Source: Verrucomicrobiales bacterium
GTDB lineage: Bacteria; Verrucomicrobiota; Verrucomicrobiia; Limisphaerales; UBA9464
DNA length: 10,838 nt
Assembly: GCA_003445095.1 (NCBI GenBank)
Contig: DLVS01000558.1
Coordinates: 1-10,838 of the forward strand
Direction of reading: 5' to 3'
Shown: positions 1 to 6,714 of the stretch, piece by piece
Numbering within the stretch: the stretch's first letter is position 1
How the letters are laid out: each line of letters begins with the position of its first letter
Translations under genes and position numbers: made by a program
Notes under the pieces: generated by a model
Seen by the model: only the letters and a program-made list of their open reading frames with translations
Told to the model about the DNA's origin: nothing
Databases searched by the model: none

Positions 1-1970
1 TGGTAATAGCGGCTCGCCCCGCGTAAACCGATCATCGGATTCTCCTCCGCGGGTTCGTAGGCTTTGCCGCCGACAAGGTTGGCGTATTCGTTCGTCTTGA
101 AATCGCTGAGACGGAGGATGACGTCCTTGGGGTAAAAGGCGGCCGCGATCATCGCGACGCCCTGGGCGAGCTTGTCCACGAAGAATTGCGGCTTGTCGGA
201 GTAGCCGGCAGTCAGCGCGTCGATTGATGCCTTGGCGTCCTCATCGCACAGCCGATCATAGTCCAACAGCGCCAGCGGGTGGACTTTGATATAATTCGAG
301 ATGATGAACTCCTCGCGAGCGAGTCCGACGCCATCGTTGGGAATCGAGCTGAGCGAGAACGCTTCTTCCGGATTGGCCACGTTCATCATGACCTTCGTGT
401 TCGGACGCGCGAGGTTTTGGAGGTTCGTTCGCCTTACGTCAAAGGGGAGACGTCCGTCATAAACAACGCCGGTGTCACCCTCAGCGCAACTGACTGTCAC
501 CACTTGGCCATCCTTCAGAAGGTCGGTGGCGTGCTCGGTGCCGACGATAGCCGCCACGCCGAGTTCACGACTGACGATGGCGGCGTGGCAGGTGCGTCCT
601 CCGCGATTGGTCACGATCGCGGCGGCCTTCTTCATGATCGGTTCCCAGTCCGGATCCGTTTTGTCGGTGACGAGGACTTCGCCTTCCTTGAACTGGCCAA
701 TGTACTGCGCGTTCTTGATGACCCGCACCGGTCCGACGGCGATTTTCTCGCCCACGCTTCGGCCCCGCACCAGCACCGGACCGTGTTGCTTGAGCGAGTA
801 CGTCTCGACCGTCTCCACCGTCTTGCGCGACTGCACCGTTTCTGGACGCGCCTGCACGATAAACATTTCTCCGGTGTTCCCATCCTTGGCCCATTCGATA
901 TCCATCGGCGTTGGCTGGCCACGCTTCGCGGAGTAATGGTCTTCGATCACACACGCCCAGCGCGCGAGCTGAAGAACTTCATCATCAGTGATGGCAAAGC
1001 GCCCGCGTTCACCGGCGGACACCGGAATATTCTTCACCATTTTTCCGCCGCCGACGTCATAGACGAGCTTGAATTCTTTGGTGCCGACCCGCTTCTGCAG
1101 GATGGGGCGATGGCCGGTCTTCAGGGTTGGTTTGAAGACGTAATACTCATCGGGGTTGACGGAGCCTTGTACGACATTCTCACCGAGTCCGTAGGCGGCG
1201 TTAATGAGCACGACGTCGCGAAAGCCAGTTTCGGTGTCGAGGGTGAACATGACGCCACTGCTCGCGAGGTCGGCCCGCACCATCTTTTGCACCCCGATGG
1301 AGAGCGCCACTTTGAAATGATCAAATCCCTGGTCCACGCGGTAGCTAATCGCGCGGTCGGTGAAGAGCGAAGCAAAGCAGCGCAAGCAGGCACGGATCAA
1401 TTCGAAGTGACCCTGCACGTTGAGATACGTTTCCTGCTGGCCCGCGAAGCTCGCGTTGGGCAGGTCCTCGGCGGTGGCGCTGGATCTCACCGCGACATCG
1501 ACTGGATGGGGCTGCTCGCCCCGGAGGATTTCGTAAGCGTCGATGATTTCGCTCTCTAAATCGGGCGGGATTGAGGCACCAAGGATTGAAGCGCGAATCA
1601 GATTTCCGCGCCGGCGCAGCTCCTCCAGGTTTTGAGTATCGAGGCCTGCCAGCGTCTGCCGGATCCGTTCCTCCAACTCAGCCTCGCGTAACAGATGGCG
1701 GTAGGCTTGGGCAGTGATCGCAAAACCGTCCGGCACGCTAACTCCCATCGGCTTCAGCTCGCGAACCATCTCCCCTAACGACGCATTCTTCCCGCCCACC
1801 AGCGGCACGTCGGCAATGGTGATATCATCGAACCACTTGATGAAACGCGGCGGTGCCGGGGAGTTCGTTCCCACGGCTGGCGTCGCACCTCGCGCGCGGG
1901 TGACAGATTCCAGTCCCTCGGTTTGCTGGCTGACTTCCATAGGTAACCGGTTGATTTGTTCATTGAGCAT
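1..1970 (-). CDS. ppsA: Phosphoenolpyruvate synthase (pyruvate, water dikinase), partial: C-terminus beyond left edge
   Basis: Converts pyruvate, ATP and water to phosphoenolpyruvate, AMP and phosphate in the cytoplasm, the entry step of gluconeogenesis from C3 compounds. The visible 656 codons align without frameshift to E. coli PpsA (792 residues). The N-terminal ATP-grasp-like nucleotide-binding domain has VGGKNASLGEM (from residue 58), RSSATAED (162-169) and QARPE (373-377). The swivelling phosphohistidine domain has GGRTCHAA with catalytic His462. The C-terminal PEP/pyruvate TIM barrel begins with GVGLAR (Arg552). About 150 residues, including the usual catalytic Cys near the end, lie outside the window. 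ATG 1970 is the furthest possible start because a stop lies in frame at 1974-1976; no Shine-Dalgarno is seen. It gives roughly 30 extra N-terminal residues relative to E. coli, and Met11 (ATG at 1940) is an alternative. Divergent from the cation ATPase gene. Family assignment is very secure. Confidence 0.97.
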   Translation of the reverse strand, partial: MLNEQINRLPMEVSQQTEGLESVTRARGATPAVGTNSPAPPRFIKWFDDITIADVPLVGGKNASLGEMVRELKPMGVSVPDGFAITAQAYRHLLREAELEERIRQTLAGLDTQNLEELRRRGNLIRASILGASIPPDLESEIIDAYEILRGEQPHPVDVAVRSSATAEDLPNASFAGQQETYLNVQGHFELIRACLRCFASLFTDRAISYRVDQGFDHFKVALSIGVQKMVRADLASSGVMFTLDTETGFRDVVLINAAYGLGENVVQGSVNPDEYYVFKPTLKTGHRPILQKRVGTKEFKLVYDVGGGKMVKNIPVSAGERGRFAITDDEVLQLARWACVIEDHYSAKRGQPTPMDIEWAKDGNTGEMFIVQARPETVQSRKTVETVETYSLKQHGPVLVRGRSVGEKIAVGPVRVIKNAQYIGQFKEGEVLVTDKTDPDWEPIMKKAAAIVTNRGGRTCHAAIVSRELGVAAIVGTEHATDLLKDGQVVTVSCAEGDTGVVYDGRLPFDVRRTNLQNLARPNTKVMMNVANPEEAFSLSSIPNDGVGLAREEFIISNYIKVHPLALLDYDRLCDEDAKASIDALTAGYSDKPQFFVDKLAQGVAMIAAAFYPKDVILRLSDFKTNEYANLVGGKAYEPAEENPMIGLRGASRYY

Positions 1971-2187
1971 AAGTCACGGAGGGCCTGCAAGCTTACCGCG
2001 GGTTGCCTCAGGCTTACCGTCTTTTGAAGGCGGAACCTGTCGGCTCGAAGAGACCTTGCCCCTCACGATGACTTCGGGACCATGTGGATCCTGCAGGCGA
2101 ACATTGCCGGTGATTCGCAACCATGGACCAGCTCCTGCCAATCAACGCCCAGTCGTACCAACCCTTGCCGAGGTTTGATGAAGGGCC
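1971..2187. promoter_or_regulatory. Divergent intergenic region between ppsA and the cation ATPase gene
   Basis: This 217-base stretch separates two genes transcribed away from each other, so the promoters of both are expected here. I could not identify convincing -35/-10 boxes. It contains a direct repeat of an 8-base word with 21-bp spacing (1991-1998 and 2012-2019) and, on the minus strand, an open frame from 2141 to 1974 that stops 3 bases before the ppsA start. The regulatory role is inferred from gene orientation only. Confidence 0.4.
1984..2019. repeat. Direct repeat GCTTACCG, 21-bp period, upstream of ppsA
   Basis: GCTTACCG occurs at 1991-1998 and again at 2012-2019. Each copy is preceded by CCT plus a few bases (CCTGCAA at 1984 and CCTCAG at 2006). 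The 21-bp period is two turns of B-DNA, which would place two protein subunits on the same face, 14 to 49 bp upstream of the ppsA start codon. An 8-base repeat in a region this size can occur by chance, so an operator role is tentative. Confidence 0.35.
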
Positions 2188-4938
2188 ATGACGACAGACG
2201 CATCCACCCCGCCGTCGAGTCGCTGGCACCAACTCCAGGCGGAGGAGGTTGTGCGCCTCCTCGACGCGGACCTGAAGACCGGCTTGTCGAGTTCCGAGGC
2301 CAGACGTCGCTTGAAGAAATACGGCCCCAACATCGTGCGACCGCGGCCCGGAGCGCCTTCATGGGTGAAGTTGCTCCAACAATTCAATCAGCCGCTGGTT
2401 TACATCCTGCTCGTGGCGGGTGGGGTCACGGCCTTCTTGGGCGAATGGGTGGACTCGTCGGTGATCGCGGGCGTCGTGTTGGTTAACGCAGTCGTTGGCT
2501 TTCTCCAGGAATCCAAAGCCGAGAAAGCCATTGAAGCGCTGGCTCGACTCGTCGTGACTCGAACAACCGTTCGTCGCGAGGGACGTCCCCAGCAGGTCCG
2601 CTCGGAATCGCTGGTGCCGGGCGACGTAGTTTTGCTACGCCCCGGCGACTGCGTGCCCGCCGACATACGATTGTTTCAGACGCGCGGGCTGCAGGTGGAT
2701 GAGTCGGCGCTCACGGGTGAATCTGTGCCCGTCCACAAACACACCGATCCATTGGTTTTGGACACCGTGCTGGCTGATCGCACCAACCTCGCCTTCGCGG
2801 GAACACTCGTGACCGCAGGCCAGGGCGAAGGTGTGGTATGGGCGACGGGTGACCAAACCGAGACCGGCCACATCGCTTGGCTCATCGGCGAAGCGGTGGA
2901 GCTGCGAACTCCCCTGACGCGCAAGATTGCCGAGTTCAGTCAAATGCTCTTGTGGGTTATCTTGGGGTTGGCGGCGGCGACCTTCGTTATCGGAGTGGTT
3001 CGCGGTGAACCGGTCGTCGAGATGTTCATGGCGGCAGTAGCCTTGGCGGTGGGCGCGGTCCCGGAAGGACTACCGGCAGCGGTCACCATCGTCCTTGCCA
3101 TCGGGGTTGCGCGCATGGCGAAGCGGCAGGCCATCATCCGCAAACTACCCGCCGTCGAAACCCTGGGCAGCACCACTGTCATTTGTTCCGACAAAACCGG
3201 CACGCTGACCGAGAATCAAATGACGGTGCGCGAGATTTTCGCTGATGGACGCTCTTATAACCTGACGGGGGGCGGCTACGAGGCGAAGGGTGAAATTCAG
3301 CACCAAGGCCAACGGGTGAAGTTGGCGGAACATCCGACTTTGGCCGAGTGTTTACGAGCAGGCGTTCTCTGCAACGACTCGCAATTTACGCGCGATGAGA
3401 CTGGGCGCCTGAAGGTTCAGGGCGACCCTACGGAGGCCGCGCTGCTCGTGGCGGCCGAGAAGGGCGGCTTGCTTCACGCCGAGATGCATCGTGCTGCGCC
3501 GCGGGTGGACATGATCCCATTTGAGTCCGAGCACATGTTCCGGGCCACGCTGCACGAGGAGAGCGCCGGCCGGATTATTTACAAGGTTGGCGCCGTGGAA
3601 CGCTTGCTGGATCGGTGTGCGGATGCCCTGGGCGCCAACGGAGAACGGATTCCGTTGGACAAGGCGGCGGTTCATCGCGCCGTTGGGCAGATGGCTGCCC
3701 GCGGGCTGCGAGTTTTAGGATTCGCCCGACGCCAAGCAGCTAAGACACATAAGCGGCTCGAACATGCCCACGTCGCCGAAGGGCTGACGTTTCTCGGGGT
3801 CCAAGGAATGATTGATCCACCGCGGTCTGAGGCCACGGCCGCCGTGCAGCGTTGCCAGCAAGCCGGAATCGCAGTGAAAATGATCACCGGTGATCACGCG
3901 GCAACGGCCCGTTCCATCGCGCAACAGATTGGTCTCGACGGCGCGGGGACAGCCCCGTCCGACGCGGACCAGTTCCAAGTCCTGACCGGCCGCCAGCTAG
4001 AGCAGCTCTCTGACGAACAACTCCCCGAGGTTGCCGAGCGTACCGCCGTCTTTGCGCGGGTGGCGCCGGAACAAAAGCTGAGACTTGTCCGGGCCTTGCA
4101 AGCGCAGGGCCACGTTGTCGCGATGACCGGCGATGGGGTAAACGATGCGCCAGCGCTCAGGCAGGCGGACATCGGTGTGGCGATGGGGATTAGTGGCACC
4201 GACGTGGCGAAGGGCGCGGCGGCGATGGTGCTGACGGACGATAACTTCGCGAGTATCGAAGCCGCGGTGGAAGAAGGGCGCGGTGTCTTCGACAACCTAA
4301 CCAAGTTCATCGTTTGGATTCTGCCGACCAACCTCGGCGAAGCCGCAATGTTGATTGTGACCATCATGTTGGGATTACCGCTGCCCGCCCTGCCGTTGCA
4401 ACTCCTGTGGGTCAACCTCACCGACACTCTGCTTGGCCTGCCTTTGGCGTTCGAGGGTAACGAAACCGGCTTAATGCGTCGGCCGCCGCGCAATCCCCGT
4501 CAGCCCTTGCTCACGCGTCCGCTCATCATGCGCACCGGGCTGGTCACCTCTATCATCGTGGTGGGCGGGCTGATTCTTTTCCTCTGGGAATTGCGGGCTG
4601 ACAAGGCAGGGCTCGCCGTGGCCCGCACTTCGGTCGTCAACCTATTCGTGCTCGTTGAGGCACTCTATCTGTTCAACTGTCGCTCGCTCACCCACCCCTT
4701 CTTCAGCATCAATCTTTTTGGCAATCGATTGGCGATCCTCGGAGTGGCCAGCATGATCGGGCTGCAACTGCTTTTCACCTACGCACCCTTGATGAATCGA
4801 CTCTTTCATACGGCGCCCCTTGGCGTCGAATCCTGGCTCCGCATCATCGTCGTCGCAGTCGTGGCCTTTGCGGCCGTGGAAATCGAAAAATGGATTCGGT
4901 TCGGCGGGCGGCGAGGCGACCACGCCATTCCAGAGTAA
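2188..4938 (+). CDS. P2-type cation-transporting P-type ATPase (Ca2+-ATPase/PacL/CtpF-like)
   Basis: A 916-residue membrane pump coupling ATP hydrolysis to cation transport. In order: N-terminal cation-ATPase domain (about 10-75), M1-M2 (about 68-110), actuator domain with TGES (176-179), M3-M4 with PEGLP (292-296), phosphorylated Asp335 in DKTGTLT, nucleotide-binding domain, TGD (567-569), TGDGVND (647-653), M5-M6 and a C-terminal membrane block to about residue 900. PEGLP in M4, NLGE in M5 (Asn715, Glu718) and the acidic Asp746 in M6 place it in the P2 group and argue against heavy-metal P1B pumps; no CPC motif or metal-binding N-terminal domain is present. The M6 sequence NLTDTLLGLPLAFE differs from the SERCA form NLVTDGLPA and is closer to CtpF-like pumps, so Ca2+ is likely but Na+ or another cation is possible. 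The usual KGA motif reads KVGA (466-469). ATG 2188 has only a weak AAGG upstream. It sits 2 bases from the downstream CDF gene. Confidence 0.95.
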   Translation: MTTDASTPPSSRWHQLQAEEVVRLLDADLKTGLSSSEARRRLKKYGPNIVRPRPGAPSWVKLLQQFNQPLVYILLVAGGVTAFLGEWVDSSVIAGVVLVNAVVGFLQESKAEKAIEALARLVVTRTTVRREGRPQQVRSESLVPGDVVLLRPGDCVPADIRLFQTRGLQVDESALTGESVPVHKHTDPLVLDTVLADRTNLAFAGTLVTAGQGEGVVWATGDQTETGHIAWLIGEAVELRTPLTRKIAEFSQMLLWVILGLAAATFVIGVVRGEPVVEMFMAAVALAVGAVPEGLPAAVTIVLAIGVARMAKRQAIIRKLPAVETLGSTTVICSDKTGTLTENQMTVREIFADGRSYNLTGGGYEAKGEIQHQGQRVKLAEHPTLAECLRAGVLCNDSQFTRDETGRLKVQGDPTEAALLVAAEKGGLLHAEMHRAAPRVDMIPFESEHMFRATLHEESAGRIIYKVGAVERLLDRCADALGANGERIPLDKAAVHRAVGQMAARGLRVLGFARRQAAKTHKRLEHAHVAEGLTFLGVQGMIDPPRSEATAAVQRCQQAGIAVKMITGDHAATARSIAQQIGLDGAGTAPSDADQFQVLTGRQLEQLSDEQLPEVAERTAVFARVAPEQKLRLVRALQAQGHVVAMTGDGVNDAPALRQADIGVAMGISGTDVAKGAAAMVLTDDNFASIEAAVEEGRGVFDNLTKFIVWILPTNLGEAAMLIVTIMLGLPLPALPLQLLWVNLTDTLLGLPLAFEGNETGLMRRPPRNPRQPLLTRPLIMRTGLVTSIIVVGGLILFLWELRADKAGLAVARTSVVNLFVLVEALYLFNCRSLTHPFFSINLFGNRLAILGVASMIGLQLLFTYAPLMNRLFHTAPLGVESWLRIIVVAVVAFAAVEIEKWIRFGGRRGDHAIPE

Positions 4939-4940
4939 CC

Positions 4941-5822
4941 ATGGCCGCTCCGCCTTCTGCATCAGTTTCCGACGGTCTTCGCCTCTCCGGCTGGGCCGTT
5001 GGCATCAACCTCCTCCTCGCCATTGGCAAGGTGGCCACTGGAATCGCGGGAAATTCTCATGCGCTCATCGCCGATGGCATCGAGTCCGCGGCCGACGTGT
5101 TCAGTTCGTTTATCGTGTGGAGCGCGTTGCGGATCGCGGTGAAGCCGGCCGACGAAGATCATCCGTTCGGACACGGTAAAGCGGAGTCAATCGCGGGGCT
5201 GCTGGTGTCCTTGATGTTGTTGAGCGCCGCAGCGTTGATTGCCGTGCAAAGCATTCGGGAAATCCTCGCGCCCCAACATTCGCCGAAATGGTTCACGTTA
5301 GTCGTCCTCCTCTTGGTCATTGCTGTCAAAGAGGCCTTGTACCGGTTCGCCTTTAAGATCGGCCGCGCCCTGGAGAGCTCCGCGCTGAAAGGGGATGCTT
5401 GGCATCATCGTTCCGACGCGCTGACTTCAGCCGCTGCGTTTGTGGGCATTTCCATCGCGTTGATTGGCGGACCGGGCTTTGAGAGCGCCGATGATTGGGC
5501 AGCCTTGGCGGCATGCGGAGTGATTGGATTCAATGGAATCCGCCTGCTTCGGGAAGCCCTGAATGAAGTGATGGACGCTTCCGTACCGCCGGAAGTAGTC
5601 GGCTTTATCCGAGCGATTGCGGTGGACGTGAACGGAGTCGCCGCCATCGAAAAGTGTCGTATTCGCAAAAATGGGCTGCACCTGGCCATGGACATTCACG
5701 TCAAGGTGGACGGCGATTTGAGTGTGCGCGAAGGACACGAGATCGGCCATCACGTGAAGGATCGCCTACTCGCCTCCCAACACCGCATCAGCGATGTGAC
5801 CGTGCATGTCGAACCGGTTTAA
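4941..5822 (+). CDS. Cation diffusion facilitator (CDF) transporter, FieF/YiiP-like
   Basis: Predicted inner-membrane, proton-coupled divalent metal exporter of 293 residues, acting as a dimer. It aligns closely with E. coli FieF/YiiP (300 residues): six membrane segments up to about residue 200, then a cytoplasmic ferredoxin-like domain. The transport-site positions are Glu48 and Asp52 in TM2 and His155 and Asp159 in TM5. FieF has Asp, Asp, His and Asp there, so Glu48 is a substitution. The second metal site is kept in full (Asp71, His74, His78 of HPFGHGK). C-terminal ligands His253, His266 and His289 match FieF His248, His261 and His283, while FieF Asp285 corresponds to Glu291. ATG 4941 was chosen because it follows the ATPase stop by 2 bases and begins the family alignment; an in-frame start at 4890 would overlap the ATPase gene. 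Co-transcription with the ATPase is very likely. Zn2+, Fe2+, Mn2+ or Cd2+ are all possible substrates. Confidence 0.93.
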   Translation: MAAPPSASVSDGLRLSGWAVGINLLLAIGKVATGIAGNSHALIADGIESAADVFSSFIVWSALRIAVKPADEDHPFGHGKAESIAGLLVSLMLLSAAALIAVQSIREILAPQHSPKWFTLVVLLLVIAVKEALYRFAFKIGRALESSALKGDAWHHRSDALTSAAAFVGISIALIGGPGFESADDWAALAACGVIGFNGIRLLREALNEVMDASVPPEVVGFIRAIAVDVNGVAAIEKCRIRKNGLHLAMDIHVKVDGDLSVREGHEIGHHVKDRLLASQHRISDVTVHVEPV

Positions 5823-6079
5823 TCGAAGCGTGTGAGTTGAATCCGAACTCCGAAATTGAATTGGGCGAACTCGCGCCTAGCGTGCTGCTAACAGCGTCCT
5901 CGCTGAAAACTTCGCCTGGCTAACCTTTTTGAGGATCGATCAAGACAACTCCAAAACCAAGGGCGAAGCGGGGAATACCAGCTACTAAGTGTCATTCTGG
6001 GAGCGACGATTCTCCGTCGGAATTCGATTGGCCGCACCGTGGCTGCACCACATATTGTCTCCGTCAACACAGACGGGCA

Positions 6080-6331
6080 ATGAAAGCGGAGTCTATCAAA
6101 GCGGGTCTGGCTAAGGCGCTGAGTCGCCAAGTGCGACTGGAACTGACCAACGGTCGAACACTGCCAGTGCCACATCCGGACTTCGCGATGTTTTCGCCGG
6201 ACGGCTCCGAGTTTATCATCAGCTTTCCCGAGGGCGGTTTTGACATCATCAGCGTGGACGAAGTGGCAGCCGTTCGAGTTGGCCCGCGCCTTCCGCCGTC
6301 GTCCAAGGTTTCCCCTCCGACTACTCGTTGA
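6080..6331 (+). CDS. Small conserved-looking hypothetical protein, 83 residues
   Basis: Not assigned to a named family. The product starts with a short amphipathic helix (residues 1-17), followed by a beta-rich part with LTNGRTLPVPHPDFAMFSPD, a hydrophobic strand FIISF, and a last strand VAAVRV. This order (helix, two strands around a xxVxHPxF motif, then strands ending in a V-rich segment) resembles short hypothetical proteins common in planctomycete, verrucomicrobial and cyanobacterial genomes, which I recall only in outline. The tail after residue 72 is Pro/Ser/Thr-rich and probably disordered. No signal peptide or membrane segment is seen, so it is likely cytoplasmic. It stands alone, 257 bases after the CDF gene and convergent with the cyclase gene. 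The upstream GACGGG is a poor ribosome binding site. The protein-like composition supports it as real. Confidence 0.6.
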   Translation: MKAESIKAGLAKALSRQVRLELTNGRTLPVPHPDFAMFSPDGSEFIISFPEGGFDIISVDEVAAVRVGPRLPPSSKVSPPTTR

Positions 6332-6501
6332 GGACCCGGAAACTATGTCACCCTCCGTTTCCTCTTGGTCGAATCCGATCGAGTTTCTCGGTTAAACGCC
6401 GATCTCCGGAAGCCAGAGGCTTGGCCGGTCGTCCGTCGGGGCCGTGGGAGGTGGTCTTTCAAGGCGGGCTTTCTCTCTCTTCATTAGTTCTGGGACAATG
6501 A

Positions 6502-6564
6502 GACCGAGATCAAAGTGGGAGCGAATATGATTCGCCGGGAGGAACAGACCGAGCCCAAAGTGGG
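6502..6564. repeat. Imperfect 18-base direct repeat, 45-bp period
   Basis: GACCGAGATCAAAGTGGG at 6502-6519 recurs as GACCGAGCCCAAAGTGGG at 6547-6564, with 16 of 18 bases identical. The period of 45 is a multiple of three, which would suit either a repeated coding segment or a structured repeat unit. No protein frame across it is convincing. Confidence 0.7.
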
Positions 6565-6639
6565 CCTCTTCCCAACCACGACCGGACCGCTCTGCGGCTC
6601 CAGGAACTCGATGACAAACGCCGCGCCGCAACTGTGTCC

Positions 6640-6670
6640 CCGCCCGCTTTTCCTTAGTCACGGGCGGTTT
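6640..6670 (+). terminator. GC-rich inverted repeat, possible weak terminator between convergent genes
   Basis: CCGCCCG (6640-6646) pairs perfectly with CGGGCGG (6661-6667) across a 14-base loop and is followed on the plus strand by only three T residues. The position between convergent genes fits a terminator, but the loop is long and the T-tract short. Read on the minus strand it has no T-tract at all. The hairpin is seen; termination is inferred and weak. Confidence 0.3.
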
Positions 6671-6714
6671 AAGATAACGGAGATACCGTGGTCACCGAAT
6701 CCGAAAGGAATTCT

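Larger units (their letters stand above)
6332..6714. other. Intergenic region of 383 bases between convergent genes; no convincing gene
   Basis: Open frames exist on both strands here (6392-6661 minus, 6515-6733 plus), but neither has a recognisable product or ribosome binding site. The plus frame also runs into the end of the cyclase gene. What is visible instead is an imperfect 18-base direct repeat (6502-6564) and a 7-bp inverted repeat (6640-6667). The stretch could be a decayed gene or a copy of an interspersed repeat; neither can be decided from one copy. Confidence 0.5.

Noticed and set aside
279..1559. Long plus-strand open frame (426 codons) opposite ppsA
   Set aside because: It lies entirely antisense to a secure PEP synthase gene, has no recognisable domain, and shows the His/Arg/Asp-rich composition typical of antisense frames in GC-rich coding DNA.
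3894..4493. Minus-strand open frame of 199 codons inside the cation ATPase gene
   Set aside because: Antisense to the conserved hinge and M5-M6 region of the ATPase; Ser/Ala/Thr-rich with no domain or ribosome binding site.
5892..5930. Hairpin CAGCG-TCCT-CGCTG followed later by five T residues, considered as a terminator for the ATPase-CDF unit
   Set aside because: The T-tract starts 21 bases after the stem and the stem is followed by AAAA, so it does not form an intrinsic terminator.
6004..6019. Inverted repeat CGACG-ATTCTC-CGTCG upstream of the small gene
   Set aside because: A 5-bp stem is too short to distinguish from chance, and no promoter or T-tract is associated.
6392..6661. Minus-strand frame of 89 codons in the 6332-6714 gap
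   Set aside because: Low-complexity Arg/Pro/Leu composition, spans both the direct repeat and the inverted repeat, no ribosome binding site, no known domain. Kept only as an unexplained region.
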